NCBI GenBank assembly: GCA_017428925.1 | Contig: JAFRPY010000060.1 | Location: 1 to 61,924, forward strand | DNA: 61,924 nucleotides | Source of the DNA: Prevotella sp. | Lineage (GTDB): Bacteria > Bacteroidota > Bacteroidia > Bacteroidales > Bacteroidaceae | Reading direction: 5' to 3' | Shown: in pieces, positions 26,654 to 35,830 of the stretch | How the letters are laid out: each line of letters begins with the position of its first letter | Position numbering within the stretch: the stretch's first letter is position 1 | The notes under the pieces: generated by a model | Told to the model about the DNA's origin: nothing | Databases searched by the model: none | What the model saw: the letters and a program-made list of their open reading frames with translations, nothing else | Made by a program: the position numbers and the translations under genes

Positions 26654-29475
26654 TGAAAAGAATCATATTATCGCTGATTGCCCTGCTGGGCATCTTCGGT
26701 GCTAAAGCCGATACAACATGGGACTTCACCACCGTGAGCGATGCCGACTACACCGCCATAGCAAACGATGCAGCCAACTGGACGAAGGACTCCGAAGTAG
26801 ACCGCTACGGGAATGCAAAGGCACTGACTAACTCACAACTTATTGCAGGAAACACGGAACTGGCATACGCCAAGGGCATCTTGTTTACAATAACAAAAGC
26901 CGATGGAATCCGTGTTGACAGGGCCAACAAACGATTAGGACTAAACGGTTCGGGATTCACGGTGACTATCCCCAACCTAAAGAAGGGACAGACCGTCAAG
27001 ATTGTATCAAGAATTGGCAACAAGAATGGCACCAACCGCTATCTGGAAGCCACCACCAACCTGACCGTGAAAAGCGGCTTTACCACACACGACAAGGACG
27101 AGCAAATCACCAATGAAGCCACGGTTACCGAAGACGGAAGCATTGCATTCACCACGAAAGAGGGCGGAATCAATCTATTCTCCATCACTATCAGCGCTTC
27201 AGCTTCGGGCGGCGGTTCTGAATCCACAAGCAACGACGTCATCAACAACGCCGTAAGCATGAACACCAACAAGAACCAAGCTGTCTTCACGCTGAACAGT
27301 GGCGAAAAGAAGTATTACGACACTGAGTCGCTCACCAGCATCGACATTGACGAACAGACCAACCAAATCAGCGTCGTCTCTGCTACAGGAGGCTCCGATG
27401 AATACTACGGAAGCGTGGCCCGGCTGTCGTTTACCAAAAAGGCTGAAAGTGGCTCTGAGGGCACTTTCGATAACCAGGACGGGAAAGTGGTCATCACCGA
27501 AGCTAAGGGATGGTTGGAGTCGGCTTACGTGAAATGGCAACCCTTCACGAATGCCACGTCGTATATTGTCTACATCAAAGGCGGACAATACAGCGATTGG
27601 ACGAAACTCGACGACCAGTTGGTGCGCAACTATGGTGCCTACGGACGTGCCGATGCAGTTGGGCTAACGGCAGGAAGCGACTACGCCTTCAAAGTGGTTC
27701 CTGTTCTGGAAAGTTCCCCCGAGGGTAGCGAAAGCAATGCCAACGAAGCTACCGGCATCGACGTAAAAAACTACAGTAGACAGGGATTTGCCTTCATGGA
27801 TGGCTACACTCCTGGTGCCTACAACAATGACGGCACACTGAAACAGGGTGCGAAGGTCTTCTACGTCACAAAGAACACAGCCAAGACCATCTCCACCACT
27901 GTGACAGGTGCCGAGACGAATCCCTGCGTGGGATTGCAGGCCATCATCGCCGGCTACGAGAAGGGCAAGGACACCACGCCCATCGCCTTCCGCTTCGTCG
28001 GCCTCGTAACCATAGACGACCTCGATGCCATCGGCAGTTCGGAAGAGGGCATTCAGGTTAAAGGCAGAAAGGCCGACTCGGAGCTGAACCTCACCTTTGA
28101 GGGCATCGGCGACGATGCCACCGTGAAGGGCTTCGGCTTCTTGGTTCGCAACTCGAAGAGCGTGGAGTTCCGCAACCTGGGTATCATGCGCTGTATGGAC
28201 GACGGCCTTTCGCTCGACACCGACAATTCTAACATCTGGATTCACCACAACGACTTCTTCTACGGCCCAAAGAAGAGCGGCGACCAGATAAAGGGCGACG
28301 GTGCCTGCGACGTGAAGAGCGACTCGAAGCTGGTCACCGTATCTTACAACCGCTTCTGGGATACCGGCAAGTCAAATATGTTCGGCATGAAGAGCGAGAG
28401 CGGCCCAAACTATATCAGTTACGACCATAACTGGTTCGACCACTCCGACTCGCGCCATCCGCGTGTGCGCACCATGAGTGTTCACGTTTGGAACAACTAC
28501 TTCGACAATGTGGCCAAGTATGGCGTGGGCGCAACGACAGGCGCCAGCGTATTCGTGGAGAACAACTATTTCCTCAAGACCAAGAAGCCTATTCTCTCCT
28601 CCCTGCAAGGAACCGACGCACAAGGTAGCGGAACCTTCTCAGGTGAAGAAGGCGGTATGATCAAGGCTTACGGAAACTACTTCGACCGCACGGCCACCAA
28701 CTTCAAGTACTTCACCCAGAAGAATCCTTCCTCTACGGGTTACGATGCCTACGAGACAGACAGCCGCGATGAGCAGATACCCGCTTCGGAAGTGACCAAG
28801 TCGGGCAATAACAGTTACAACAACTTCGACACCACACCCAGCCTGATGTATGACTACACACCCGAAGGAGCAGAGAATGTTCCGGCTGTCGTGACAGGCT
28901 TCTATGGTGCAGGTCGAATGAATCACGGTGATTTCACCTACACTTTCAGCGACAACGTTGGCAACGACGACACTGACTCCGCGTACGACAACACGCTTGG
29001 CAGCCTTCTCGACGACTACAGTTCTTCGCTCATAGGCATCTTCGGCGACGAAAATTCGTCAAGCGGCGAAGGAGGCAATGAACAAGGCGGAGGCTCCGAC
29101 GAAGGCGGACAGAGTGGCGGAACCACCATCTCAGCCTCGGTGGAATGTACATTCACAGGCAGCAAGCCGTCGAGCAATCTCTTCACCATAAGCGGAAACT
29201 ACAGCACATCGAAAGGCTATGCCAACGTCAACGGAACAACTTACACCACCTGTCTGAAGATGGAAGAAAAAACCAGCATCAAGTTCACCACAGAGAAAGC
29301 CATGAAACTGACGCTTGTATTTGCTTCCACCGAGACAGGGAAAAAGGTGAAGGTAGACGGAACCGAGTATACAACTGACAGCAAAGCTGCGGTTACCGTT
29401 GACCTGGCCGCAGGTGAACACGAGATAAAGAAATCTGCCTCTATCAACCTGTTCTACATAGGACTTTCAGAATAG
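26653..29475 (+). CDS. Secreted multidomain pectate lyase, PL1 family
   Basis: The 940-residue protein has a signal peptide (MKRIILSLIALLGIFGAKA). Residues about 20-180 form a beta-sandwich of the CBM type (TTWDFTTVSDADYTAI...). Residues about 280-355 resemble a fibronectin-like domain (WLESAYVKWQPFTNATSYIVYIKGG). Residues about 380-740 form the PL1 beta-helix with GLQAIIAGYEKG, the calcium region DDGLSLDTDNSNIWIHHNDF, KGDGACDVKSDS and the catalytic RHPRVR. After a Gly/Ser/Glu-rich linker near 795-825, a second beta-sandwich closes the protein. Repeated binding domains suggest attachment to pectin. It lacks the C-terminal tail seen in other secreted proteins here. Its start overlaps the stop of the upstream small gene. 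Confidence 0.92.
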   Translation: MKRIILSLIALLGIFGAKADTTWDFTTVSDADYTAIANDAANWTKDSEVDRYGNAKALTNSQLIAGNTELAYAKGILFTITKADGIRVDRANKRLGLNGSGFTVTIPNLKKGQTVKIVSRIGNKNGTNRYLEATTNLTVKSGFTTHDKDEQITNEATVTEDGSIAFTTKEGGINLFSITISASASGGGSESTSNDVINNAVSMNTNKNQAVFTLNSGEKKYYDTESLTSIDIDEQTNQISVVSATGGSDEYYGSVARLSFTKKAESGSEGTFDNQDGKVVITEAKGWLESAYVKWQPFTNATSYIVYIKGGQYSDWTKLDDQLVRNYGAYGRADAVGLTAGSDYAFKVVPVLESSPEGSESNANEATGIDVKNYSRQGFAFMDGYTPGAYNNDGTLKQGAKVFYVTKNTAKTISTTVTGAETNPCVGLQAIIAGYEKGKDTTPIAFRFVGLVTIDDLDAIGSSEEGIQVKGRKADSELNLTFEGIGDDATVKGFGFLVRNSKSVEFRNLGIMRCMDDGLSLDTDNSNIWIHHNDFFYGPKKSGDQIKGDGACDVKSDSKLVTVSYNRFWDTGKSNMFGMKSESGPNYISYDHNWFDHSDSRHPRVRTMSVHVWNNYFDNVAKYGVGATTGASVFVENNYFLKTKKPILSSLQGTDAQGSGTFSGEEGGMIKAYGNYFDRTATNFKYFTQKNPSSTGYDAYETDSRDEQIPASEVTKSGNNSYNNFDTTPSLMYDYTPEGAENVPAVVTGFYGAGRMNHGDFTYTFSDNVGNDDTDSAYDNTLGSLLDDYSSSLIGIFGDENSSSGEGGNEQGGGSDEGGQSGGTTISASVECTFTGSKPSSNLFTISGNYSTSKGYANVNGTTYTTCLKMEEKTSIKFTTEKAMKLTLVFASTETGKKVKVDGTEYTTDSKAAVTVDLAAGEHEIKKSASINLFYIGLSE

Positions 29476-29593
29476 CACCTTTCGGTTGAAATCTTCTACA
29501 AGGCGACGGGCGACACGAACATATCAGAGTGTCTTGTCCGCCGCCTTTAAGTATGCAGTAAAACAAGGCAAACAAACATTCATTCCATTATTC

Positions 29594-29703
29594 ATCGCAT
29601 TACTGCTCATTATCGGCAGTAAAACTGCTCATTATTGGCAGAAAAACTGCTCCCTATTGGCAGTAAAACTGCAACTTATCAGCAGTAAAACAAGAAAAAT
29701 ACA
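29594..29703. repeat. Tandem array C, five units, 22-base period
   Basis: GCAGTAAAAC or GCAGAAAAAC starts at 29616, 29638, 29660 and 29682, exactly 22 bases apart, and a worn unit lies in phase at 29594. Units carry CTGCTCATTATTG, CTGCTCCCTATTG and CTGCAACTTATCA after the core. The start of each clear unit can form a small hairpin (GCAGT-AAA-ACTGC). Another GCAGTAAAAC at 29555 is out of phase by five bases. The array lies between the pectate lyase and tRNA-Lys; the rest of the 29476-29843 gap holds only the tRNA promoter. Confidence 0.9.
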
Positions 29704-29791
29704 CTCTAACTTCATCACGGCGACGCATAACGACCATTACATTGCCCGAAACATTGCACTGAAAAGTTTTTTGAAAAAAAAAGCGTATTTA

Positions 29792-29823
29792 TTTGGTGTT
29801 TTCGAAAAAACACCGTACCTTTG
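29792..29823 (+). promoter_or_regulatory. Promoter of tRNA-Lys with a palindromic spacer
   Basis: TTTG (29792-29795), a 20-base spacer and TACCTTTG (29816-29823) fit the consensus. The spacer itself is an inverted repeat: GGTGTTTT (29795-29802) and AAAACACC (29807-29814). The start would be near 29827, leaving about 17 bases of 5' leader to be trimmed. Confidence 0.8.
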
Positions 29824-29843
29824 CAACCGCATTCAAGAAAACT

Positions 29844-29919
29844 GCACCCGTAGCTCAGTTGGTAGAGCACCTGACTCTTAATCAGGGTGTCCAGGGTTCG
29901 AACCCCTGCGGGTGTACCA
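29844..29919 (+). tRNA. tRNA-Lys (anticodon CTT)
   Basis: The 76-base gene folds as a standard cloverleaf. The acceptor stem is GCACCCG with CGGGTGT (first pair G-U). The D arm contains GCTCAGTTGGTAGAGC. The anticodon stem CCTGA/TCAGG closes the loop CTCTTAA with anticodon CTT at 29877-29879. The T arm is CAGGG-TTCGAAC-CCCTG. The 3' CCA is encoded (29917-29919). Confidence 0.97.
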
Positions 29920-29921
29920 AG

Positions 29922-29946
29922 AGGAAGAGAAATCTTCCTTTTTTTA
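29922..29946 (+). terminator. Intrinsic terminator after tRNA-Lys
   Basis: AGGAAGA (29922-29928), loop GAAA and TCTTCCT (29933-29939) are followed by TTTTTTATT. Confidence 0.88.
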
Positions 29947-30009
29947 TTGATATTTTTCTTTTATTAAAGAAAAAAACACTAAAAAACTTCATATCTCGAT
30001 TTTTATTGT

Positions 30010-30017
30010 TAACTTTG
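30010..30017 (+). promoter_or_regulatory. -7 box of the Wzc-like kinase gene
   Basis: TAACTTTG fits the consensus. The start would be near 30021. The leader contains TGCGGA (30028-30033) and TCCGCA (30042-30047), a possible small hairpin before the ATG at 30082. Confidence 0.65.
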
Positions 30018-30081
30018 CACCGCCTATTGCGGATTGCCAATTCCGCAGGATTAAAATTAACGATTAAAACTCAACAAATAA

Positions 30082-32643
30082 ATGGCAGAAGAAACAACAA
30101 CAGTTCAGAAAGAACAACAGCCTCTTGCTGAAGAACAATCGTTCTTCAGTCTTGAGTCTATTTTCAGAATGCTCGTACTCAATTGGCAGTGGTTTGCCTT
30201 GAGCCTTGTTATCGCATTAGGTATAGCATTCCTGTATCTTCGCTACACCAAGCCAGTGTATAACACCTATACTAAGATTATGGTTAAAGGAAGCGAAACC
30301 AAAGGCAGCAAAGCAAGCCAGGCTCTTACCATCGGTGACATTATCCAGAACTATGGTCTGTCGAATGAGAGACAGATTCTGAAATCGTCAACAACTGCTG
30401 CTGAAGTAGTTCGTGACTTGAAACTTTATGTCACATACACTCTGGAAGGTCGTGTGCTTGATCGAATTCTCTATAAGAACCAGGAAATTCTTGTAGATAT
30501 GGATGCTGCACACGTGGAAAAACTCAACACACCAGTATATATGAAACTGGAGAAAGATAAGGGCAGTTATCATATCACTGGAACATATCGAGTTCCCATC
30601 GATGAACTGAACTCATCGGCTCCCTATGGTATCGACCAAACCATTAAAACATTTCCTGCAACAATCAAGACCAAGGCAGGAACAATAACTGTTTTCAAGA
30701 ATCCTGCTCCTGTAACAACGAAGATGCAAGATGGTCAGGTTATCAACATCTCCATCAATTCGCCAATGAATGTTGGTAAAAGCTATGCCGGAAGACTGAA
30801 TGTTGTTAGCAACGAAGGCTCTGACGTGCTTACGCTGAGCATAAATGATGAAAACACTACTCGTGCCGTGGATTATCTGAACCAGATGTTTATCGTCTAC
30901 AATCGTTTGGCAAATGAAGACAAAAACGATGTGGCACGCCGCACAGAGGCATTCATCAACGAACGTTTGGAGAAGATTAATGGAGAATTGAATGCCACCG
31001 ACAGCGAGCTTGAAAGCTACAAGCGCCGTCACGGACTTGTGAACCTTCGTTCTGATGCAAGCCAGTCGGCCGGCAACCAAGATGCTTATGAGAAACGGCT
31101 TAGTGATGCCAACACCCAAATTCAGTTGATTAACACATACCGTCAGTATATAAATAAACCTACGAACAAAGGTCAGATTATGCCATCAAACGTAGGCTTG
31201 AACGATGGTCAGACAGGACAACTTGTATCAGAATACAATCAACGCGTGCTGGAGCGTAACCGTCTGTTGCGCTCTGCTTCAGAACAGAGTCCTGCCGTTC
31301 AGAAACTGAATGCCGACATCGACGATCTCTACCAGAGCGTTCAGCAGAGCTTGAACAACGCCTATCAGCACAACATGCAGACAGCACAGATTCAGCGCAA
31401 TGCTATTTCTTCACAATTAGGTCGCTATACTGGCGAAATCAACAAGACTCCTGAGCAGGAGCGCATTCTTACCCAGATTGGACGTCAGCAAGAGGTACGC
31501 AGCGGTCTTTATCTGATGCTTTTGCAGAAACGTGAAGAAAACTCCATCTCACTTTCAGCTACGGCTAACAAAGCCAACATGATTGAGGTTCCCCTCTTCG
31601 GTGGAAAGGTGAGTCCTAAAAACAATATGGTATATCTTACAGCTCTTGGTATAGGTATTTTGCTTCCTGCACTGATTATGTTCGTACTCTCACTTCTCCG
31701 TTACCGAATTGAAGGCCACGATGACGTGATGAGACTGACAGCACTGCCCATTCTGGCAGATGTGGCTATTGCAAGCGATACAGCCAAGACAAAGGCCGAC
31801 ATTGTTGTGCATGAAAACAAAAACAACCAAATGGAAGAAATCTTCCGATCCATGCGAACGAACCTGCAATTCATGCTTAAGGAGAGTGACAAAGTCGTTA
31901 TGTTTACCTCAACAACCTCTGGTGAAGGTAAGACATTCAACTGTGCCAACCTCGCAGTTTCCTTCGCACTTCTCGGCAAGAAGGTTCTCATTGCAGGTCT
32001 TGATATTCGTAAGCCACGTCTTGCAGAACTTTTCGAAATCAACAACCATCATAACGGTATCACACCGCTTCTCACTTTAGAAGAGCCCAAATGGAGCGAT
32101 ATTGCAGAGCAGATTTTGCCCTCAGGTGTTAACAAAAACCTCGATTTGCTTATGGCAGGTCCGGTTCCACCCAACCCCGCAGAGTTGATGGCTCGTCCCT
32201 CACTCGATGTCATCTTCAAGATCCTTCGAGACAAATATGACTATATCCTCGTTGATACAGCGCCCGTTGGTCTGGTAACCGACACGCTACAAGTAGGTCG
32301 TGTGGCAGATGCTACTATCTACATGTGCCGTGCAGACTTTACAGCAAAATCATCGTTCGAGTTAATCAATGGTCTTGCTAACGAAGAGAAACTTCCAAAC
32401 ATGGCAATAGTTATCAACGGTATCGACATGTCGAAGAAGAAGTATGGCTACTATTATGGCTACGGACGCTACGGTAAGTATGGGCGATATGGACGATATA
32501 ACAGCTATGGCAAATACGGACGCTACGGTTATGGACGATATGGCTATGGACGATATGGTTCATACGGCAGCTATGGTCAGTATGGTAACTATAGTCAGAG
32601 TAATTATGGAAACAAGGCTGACGACTCCATCAAACTAAAATAA
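30082..32643 (+). CDS. Wzc-like polysaccharide co-polymerase and tyrosine autokinase
   Basis: The 853-residue inner-membrane protein controls chain length and export of capsule or exopolysaccharide. The first membrane helix is at about residues 35-56 (WQWFALSLVIALGIAFLYL), then a Wzz-type periplasmic domain with coiled coils (about 270-450), and a second helix at about 515-540. The cytoplasmic BY-kinase domain has Walker A SGEGKTFNCANLA (about 613), Walker A' VLIAGLDIRKPRLAEL and Walker B ILVDTAPVGL (about 722). The tail from about residue 785 is unusually long and made of Tyr, Gly and Arg/Lys repeats. It is the autophosphorylated cluster in this family. No Wza/OPX or glycosyltransferase genes are adjacent. 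Confidence 0.94.
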   Translation: MAEETTTVQKEQQPLAEEQSFFSLESIFRMLVLNWQWFALSLVIALGIAFLYLRYTKPVYNTYTKIMVKGSETKGSKASQALTIGDIIQNYGLSNERQILKSSTTAAEVVRDLKLYVTYTLEGRVLDRILYKNQEILVDMDAAHVEKLNTPVYMKLEKDKGSYHITGTYRVPIDELNSSAPYGIDQTIKTFPATIKTKAGTITVFKNPAPVTTKMQDGQVINISINSPMNVGKSYAGRLNVVSNEGSDVLTLSINDENTTRAVDYLNQMFIVYNRLANEDKNDVARRTEAFINERLEKINGELNATDSELESYKRRHGLVNLRSDASQSAGNQDAYEKRLSDANTQIQLINTYRQYINKPTNKGQIMPSNVGLNDGQTGQLVSEYNQRVLERNRLLRSASEQSPAVQKLNADIDDLYQSVQQSLNNAYQHNMQTAQIQRNAISSQLGRYTGEINKTPEQERILTQIGRQQEVRSGLYLMLLQKREENSISLSATANKANMIEVPLFGGKVSPKNNMVYLTALGIGILLPALIMFVLSLLRYRIEGHDDVMRLTALPILADVAIASDTAKTKADIVVHENKNNQMEEIFRSMRTNLQFMLKESDKVVMFTSTTSGEGKTFNCANLAVSFALLGKKVLIAGLDIRKPRLAELFEINNHHNGITPLLTLEEPKWSDIAEQILPSGVNKNLDLLMAGPVPPNPAELMARPSLDVIFKILRDKYDYILVDTAPVGLVTDTLQVGRVADATIYMCRADFTAKSSFELINGLANEEKLPNMAIVINGIDMSKKKYGYYYGYGRYGKYGRYGRYNSYGKYGRYGYGRYGYGRYGSYGSYGQYGNYSQSNYGNKADDSIKLK

Positions 32644-32650
32644 ATAAAAC

Positions 32651-33079
32651 ATGACGATCGCAGTTGATTTTGACGGCACTATAGTAACCCACGAATATCC
32701 AGAAATTGGCAAAGAATTACCTTTTGCCACTGATACGCTGAAACTTCTTATCAAAGAAGGACACAAGCTTATCTTATGGAGTTGTCGTGAGGAGAAATTA
32801 CTTGATGATGCTATTAACTGGTGTCGTGAGCGAGGTGTTGAATTCTATGCCATCAACCGCGACTACCCAGAAGAGACAACTGAAAACAATAATCATTTCT
32901 CCAGAAAACTCAAGGTTGATATGTTTATTGACGATCGTAATATTGGTGGCATTCCCGACTGGGGCACCATCTACCGTATGATTTCCCATCACATGACATT
33001 AACCGACATCATACGAGAACGCCTGGGAGATGCAACACAGCAGGAACACCCGAAGAAAAAACATTGGTGGCAGCTATGA
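32651..33079 (+). CDS. HAD-family hydrolase, BT0820-like
   Basis: The 142-residue protein has the HAD nucleophile motif at its very start (MTIAVDFDGTIV), with Asp-6 and Asp-8 as the expected catalytic pair. It then has ILWSCREEKLLDDAINWCRERG and the third motif VDMFIDDRNIGG. Small HAD proteins of this type, often with capsule genes in Bacteroidales, are phosphatases of unknown substrate. It follows the Wzc gene by seven bases, so the two are probably co-transcribed, and a bidirectional terminator comes next. Confidence 0.85.
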   Translation: MTIAVDFDGTIVTHEYPEIGKELPFATDTLKLLIKEGHKLILWSCREEKLLDDAINWCRERGVEFYAINRDYPEETTENNNHFSRKLKVDMFIDDRNIGGIPDWGTIYRMISHHMTLTDIIRERLGDATQQEHPKKKHWWQL

Positions 33080-33147
33080 GTAAGCTTCCATGAAATATGC
33101 GTTAGAAACTTACACGCGTTAGAATACGTTTACTATTGTTGAACTAA

Positions 33148-33190
33148 AAGCCCACCCAGGAAATTCTTTTTCGAATTCCGGGGTGGGCTT
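33148..33190. terminator. Bidirectional hairpin terminator
   Basis: AAGCCCACCC (33148-33157) pairs with GGGTGGGCTT (33181-33190), with inner GGAA and TTCC arms. It separates the HAD gene (plus) from uxaA (minus). Confidence 0.88.
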
Positions 33191-33222
33191 CATATCTCAA
33201 TTAAGGTGACGTTTCACTAAAC

Positions 33223-34719
33223 TCAAAGCGTCACTCCGTTCTTGAAAATAGAAATCTCGCGATAGCCGTTTATTTCGTTGCGGGATTTCTCTCCGCTGGC
33301 TACCGATATGATTTTGTCAATGAAATCATTGAGAACATCCTTCATCGGACGACCTTCAACCAATTGCCCTGCATTAAAGTCAATCCAATTGGGTTTATTA
33401 CGGTAGAGCGTGCTGTTAGTGCTTATTTTCATGGTGGGGATGAAAGTCCCAAAAGGTGTGCCGCGCCCTGTGGTGAACAGAACAATCTGACAACCTGCCG
33501 ATGCAAGTGCCGTAGATGCAACTAGATCATTACCAGGAGCTGAAAGAAGATTGAGTCCTTTCACTTCCAAGCGGTCGCCATAGCCAAGCACGCCACTCAC
33601 AGGCGCACGTCCGCATTTTTGAGTACAGCCAAGGGCCTTGTCCTCAAGTGTGGAGATTCCTCCTGCCTTATTACCTGGACTTGGATTCTCACCTACAGGC
33701 TCTCCATGAGAAAGGAAATATTCCTTAAAGTCGTTAACCAATTTAACCGTTTTGTCAAACAATTCTGGTGTTTCACAACGATTCATCAAAATGGTTTCAG
33801 CACCAAACATTTCGGGAACCTCTGTAAGAATACTCGTACCACCTTGAGCCACTAGGAAATCAGAGAACTCACCAACTAATGGATTGGCCGTAATACCGCT
33901 AAAGCCATCGCTGCCTCCGCATTTCAGGCCCACTCGAAGTTCATTGAGCGGACAAGATTCACGTTTGTCTTGACGTGCAATCTCATAAAGACCACGCAGA
34001 ATCTCCATGCCAGCCTCAACTTCGTCGCCCTCCACTTTCTGTGTCACAAGCAACTTGATGCGGTCTTTGTCATAGTCTCCAAGCATCTGCATGAAATCAT
34101 CTGGCTGATTATTTTCACAACCAAGTGAAAGCACAAGTACTGCTCCTGCATTCGGATGAAGCACTATGTCACGCAACACCTTCCTTGTATTTTCATGATC
34201 ATCTGAGAGCTGGGAACAACCATAATTGTGATGCCAGGCGTGGACGGCATCTATTCCTTCAAGCTGAGTCTCCTTTTCGAGTTGTGATGCCAGGCGCTCG
34301 GCTATTCCGTTCACGCATCCGACAGTGGGCACAATCCAAACTTCATTGCGAATACCCACCTCCCCATTCTTACGACGAAAACCTTGGAAAGTACGGTTGT
34401 CGGTAGGAATATTCAGTTTTTCTCCTACAGGATGATATTCATAAGAAAGTGTTCCTGACAAATTAGTCTTCAGGTTGTTCTCATTTACCCATTGTCCTGC
34501 CTTCAGGTCTTCACGAGCATGTCCGATAGGATACCCATATTTGATAATATCAGTGTCCTTTGGAGCATCGACGATTAACACTTTGTGGCCAGCAGGGGTG
34601 TCTTGGAGTATGGTAATGGTCTTGTTGTCCACTTCAATAGTTTCACCCTTATTGAGGGGACGCAGGCATACCACGACAGAGTCTGCCGGGTTAATTTTAA
34701 TGAATGATGACTGTTTCAT
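33223..34719 (-). CDS. uxaA: Altronate dehydratase
   Basis: The protein of about 498 residues converts D-altronate to 2-keto-3-deoxygluconate in galacturonate breakdown. It has a small N-terminal SAF-type domain (about residues 1-95) and a large dehydratase domain with the family marks EVWIVPTVGCVNG, HHNYGCSQL, LSLGCENNQ, LKCGGSDGFSGITANP and GCTQKCGRAPV. The cysteines are likely metal ligands. I use ATG 34719 (MKQSSFIKINPADSV); an in-frame start 27 bases upstream gives an unlikely extension. It follows the LacI-type regulator on the same strand and its product feeds KdgK. Confidence 0.94.
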   Translation of the reverse strand: MKQSSFIKINPADSVVVCLRPLNKGETIEVDNKTITILQDTPAGHKVLIVDAPKDTDIIKYGYPIGHAREDLKAGQWVNENNLKTNLSGTLSYEYHPVGEKLNIPTDNRTFQGFRRKNGEVGIRNEVWIVPTVGCVNGIAERLASQLEKETQLEGIDAVHAWHHNYGCSQLSDDHENTRKVLRDIVLHPNAGAVLVLSLGCENNQPDDFMQMLGDYDKDRIKLLVTQKVEGDEVEAGMEILRGLYEIARQDKRESCPLNELRVGLKCGGSDGFSGITANPLVGEFSDFLVAQGGTSILTEVPEMFGAETILMNRCETPELFDKTVKLVNDFKEYFLSHGEPVGENPSPGNKAGGISTLEDKALGCTQKCGRAPVSGVLGYGDRLEVKGLNLLSAPGNDLVASTALASAGCQIVLFTTGRGTPFGTFIPTMKISTNSTLYRNKPNWIDFNAGQLVEGRPMKDVLNDFIDKIISVASGEKSRNEINGYREISIFKNGVTL

Positions 34720-34749
34720 AGTAGATTGTTTTATATTGCTTTTCAATTA

Positions 34750-35814
34750 TTATAGTTGTGTTCGACGATAAAACTCCACATTCTCGCGGGATAGCAACTC
34801 TATAGGCATATAGTTTACCGGGGTTACTTCCTGTTTCAATATGATGGCCTTGAAGAGGGTTTCAATACAATTGTAACCCTGCATGAAAGCATGCTGAGCA
34901 ATGAGGAAAGAAATGCTTCCCCGACGAAGGCATTCTGCATTTTTACCCACCATGTCGTAACCCATAATCTGAACATTGCTGCGATTTGTGCGCAACAAGA
35001 ATTCACCAACGATATGAGCCTTGGAACACATGGTGATGCAATGATGTACGTTAGGATGAGAATTGAAGAAATTTTCCAGTATGTCATCGTAGAGACTCCG
35101 CTCTTCGTCAAGTGGGAGGTTCAAATCCAGAATCTTCAATGAAGGATAAAATTCATGCATATAATGGCGGAAACCCACCTCTCGGTTTTCTTGTTGCTTG
35201 GATGCCACTTTACCGTTTTTCATTTGCTTCATCAGCATGATTTCTGTCTCTTTATGGGCAATGAGCATCAGCATTTTAGCCGCAAAATAACCGCTTTGCA
35301 AGGAATCCTGCCCAAAGAAACTCAAAGGATTTAGGCTGGGCATATAAGAGTCGAGCAAAATGAAAGGTATTTCGCGTTCGTGGAGTTTATCTGTAAACTC
35401 TTGAGTGATATCCAGGTCGCTCGGAACTATTACGACACCATTAGGATTCTGGTCAAGTATTTCATTGAATGACTTAGTAAAAGATTCGGCATCAAAGCGT
35501 TTATAATATTTCACATCTACAGTGATATTGAAATCTCTTCTTGCCTCGGCACAATATTGCACGCCCTCTTCAATCTCTTCCCAATAAGCTTCACTCTCGT
35601 GCTTGGGGAGGAGAATCATGAAACTGTATGACTTATTGTAAGCCAATGCTGCTGCATACATGTTAGGCTGATAGTTAATCTCCTTGAGAACTTTCTCAAC
35701 TTTCTCACGAGCGGACTTAGAAACATTGGGGCGGTTATGAAGTATTCTGTCAATTGTTCCTACAGATACTCCAGCAAGTTCAGCAATGTCTTTAATGCGA
35801 ATCTTTTCTGCCAT
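34750..35814 (-). CDS. LacI-family transcriptional regulator
   Basis: The 354-residue regulator starts with the LacI helix-turn-helix (IRIKDIAELAGVSVGTIDRILHNRPNVSKSAREKVEKVLKEINYQPN). A periplasmic-binding-protein-like effector domain follows (residues about 65-350, with GVVIVPSDLD and QIMGYDMVGKNAECL). It lies between uxaA and the divergent kdgK-eda genes, so it probably controls galacturonate catabolism. The effector could be KDG or another hexuronate intermediate. Operator-like palindromes lie in the divergent gap and near its own start. The direction of control is not visible. Confidence 0.92.
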   Translation of the reverse strand: MAEKIRIKDIAELAGVSVGTIDRILHNRPNVSKSAREKVEKVLKEINYQPNMYAAALAYNKSYSFMILLPKHESEAYWEEIEEGVQYCAEARRDFNITVDVKYYKRFDAESFTKSFNEILDQNPNGVVIVPSDLDITQEFTDKLHEREIPFILLDSYMPSLNPLSFFGQDSLQSGYFAAKMLMLIAHKETEIMLMKQMKNGKVASKQQENREVGFRHYMHEFYPSLKILDLNLPLDEERSLYDDILENFFNSHPNVHHCITMCSKAHIVGEFLLRTNRSNVQIMGYDMVGKNAECLRRGSISFLIAQHAFMQGYNCIETLFKAIILKQEVTPVNYMPIELLSRENVEFYRRTQL

Positions 35815-35830
35815 TGTAGATTAATTATTG

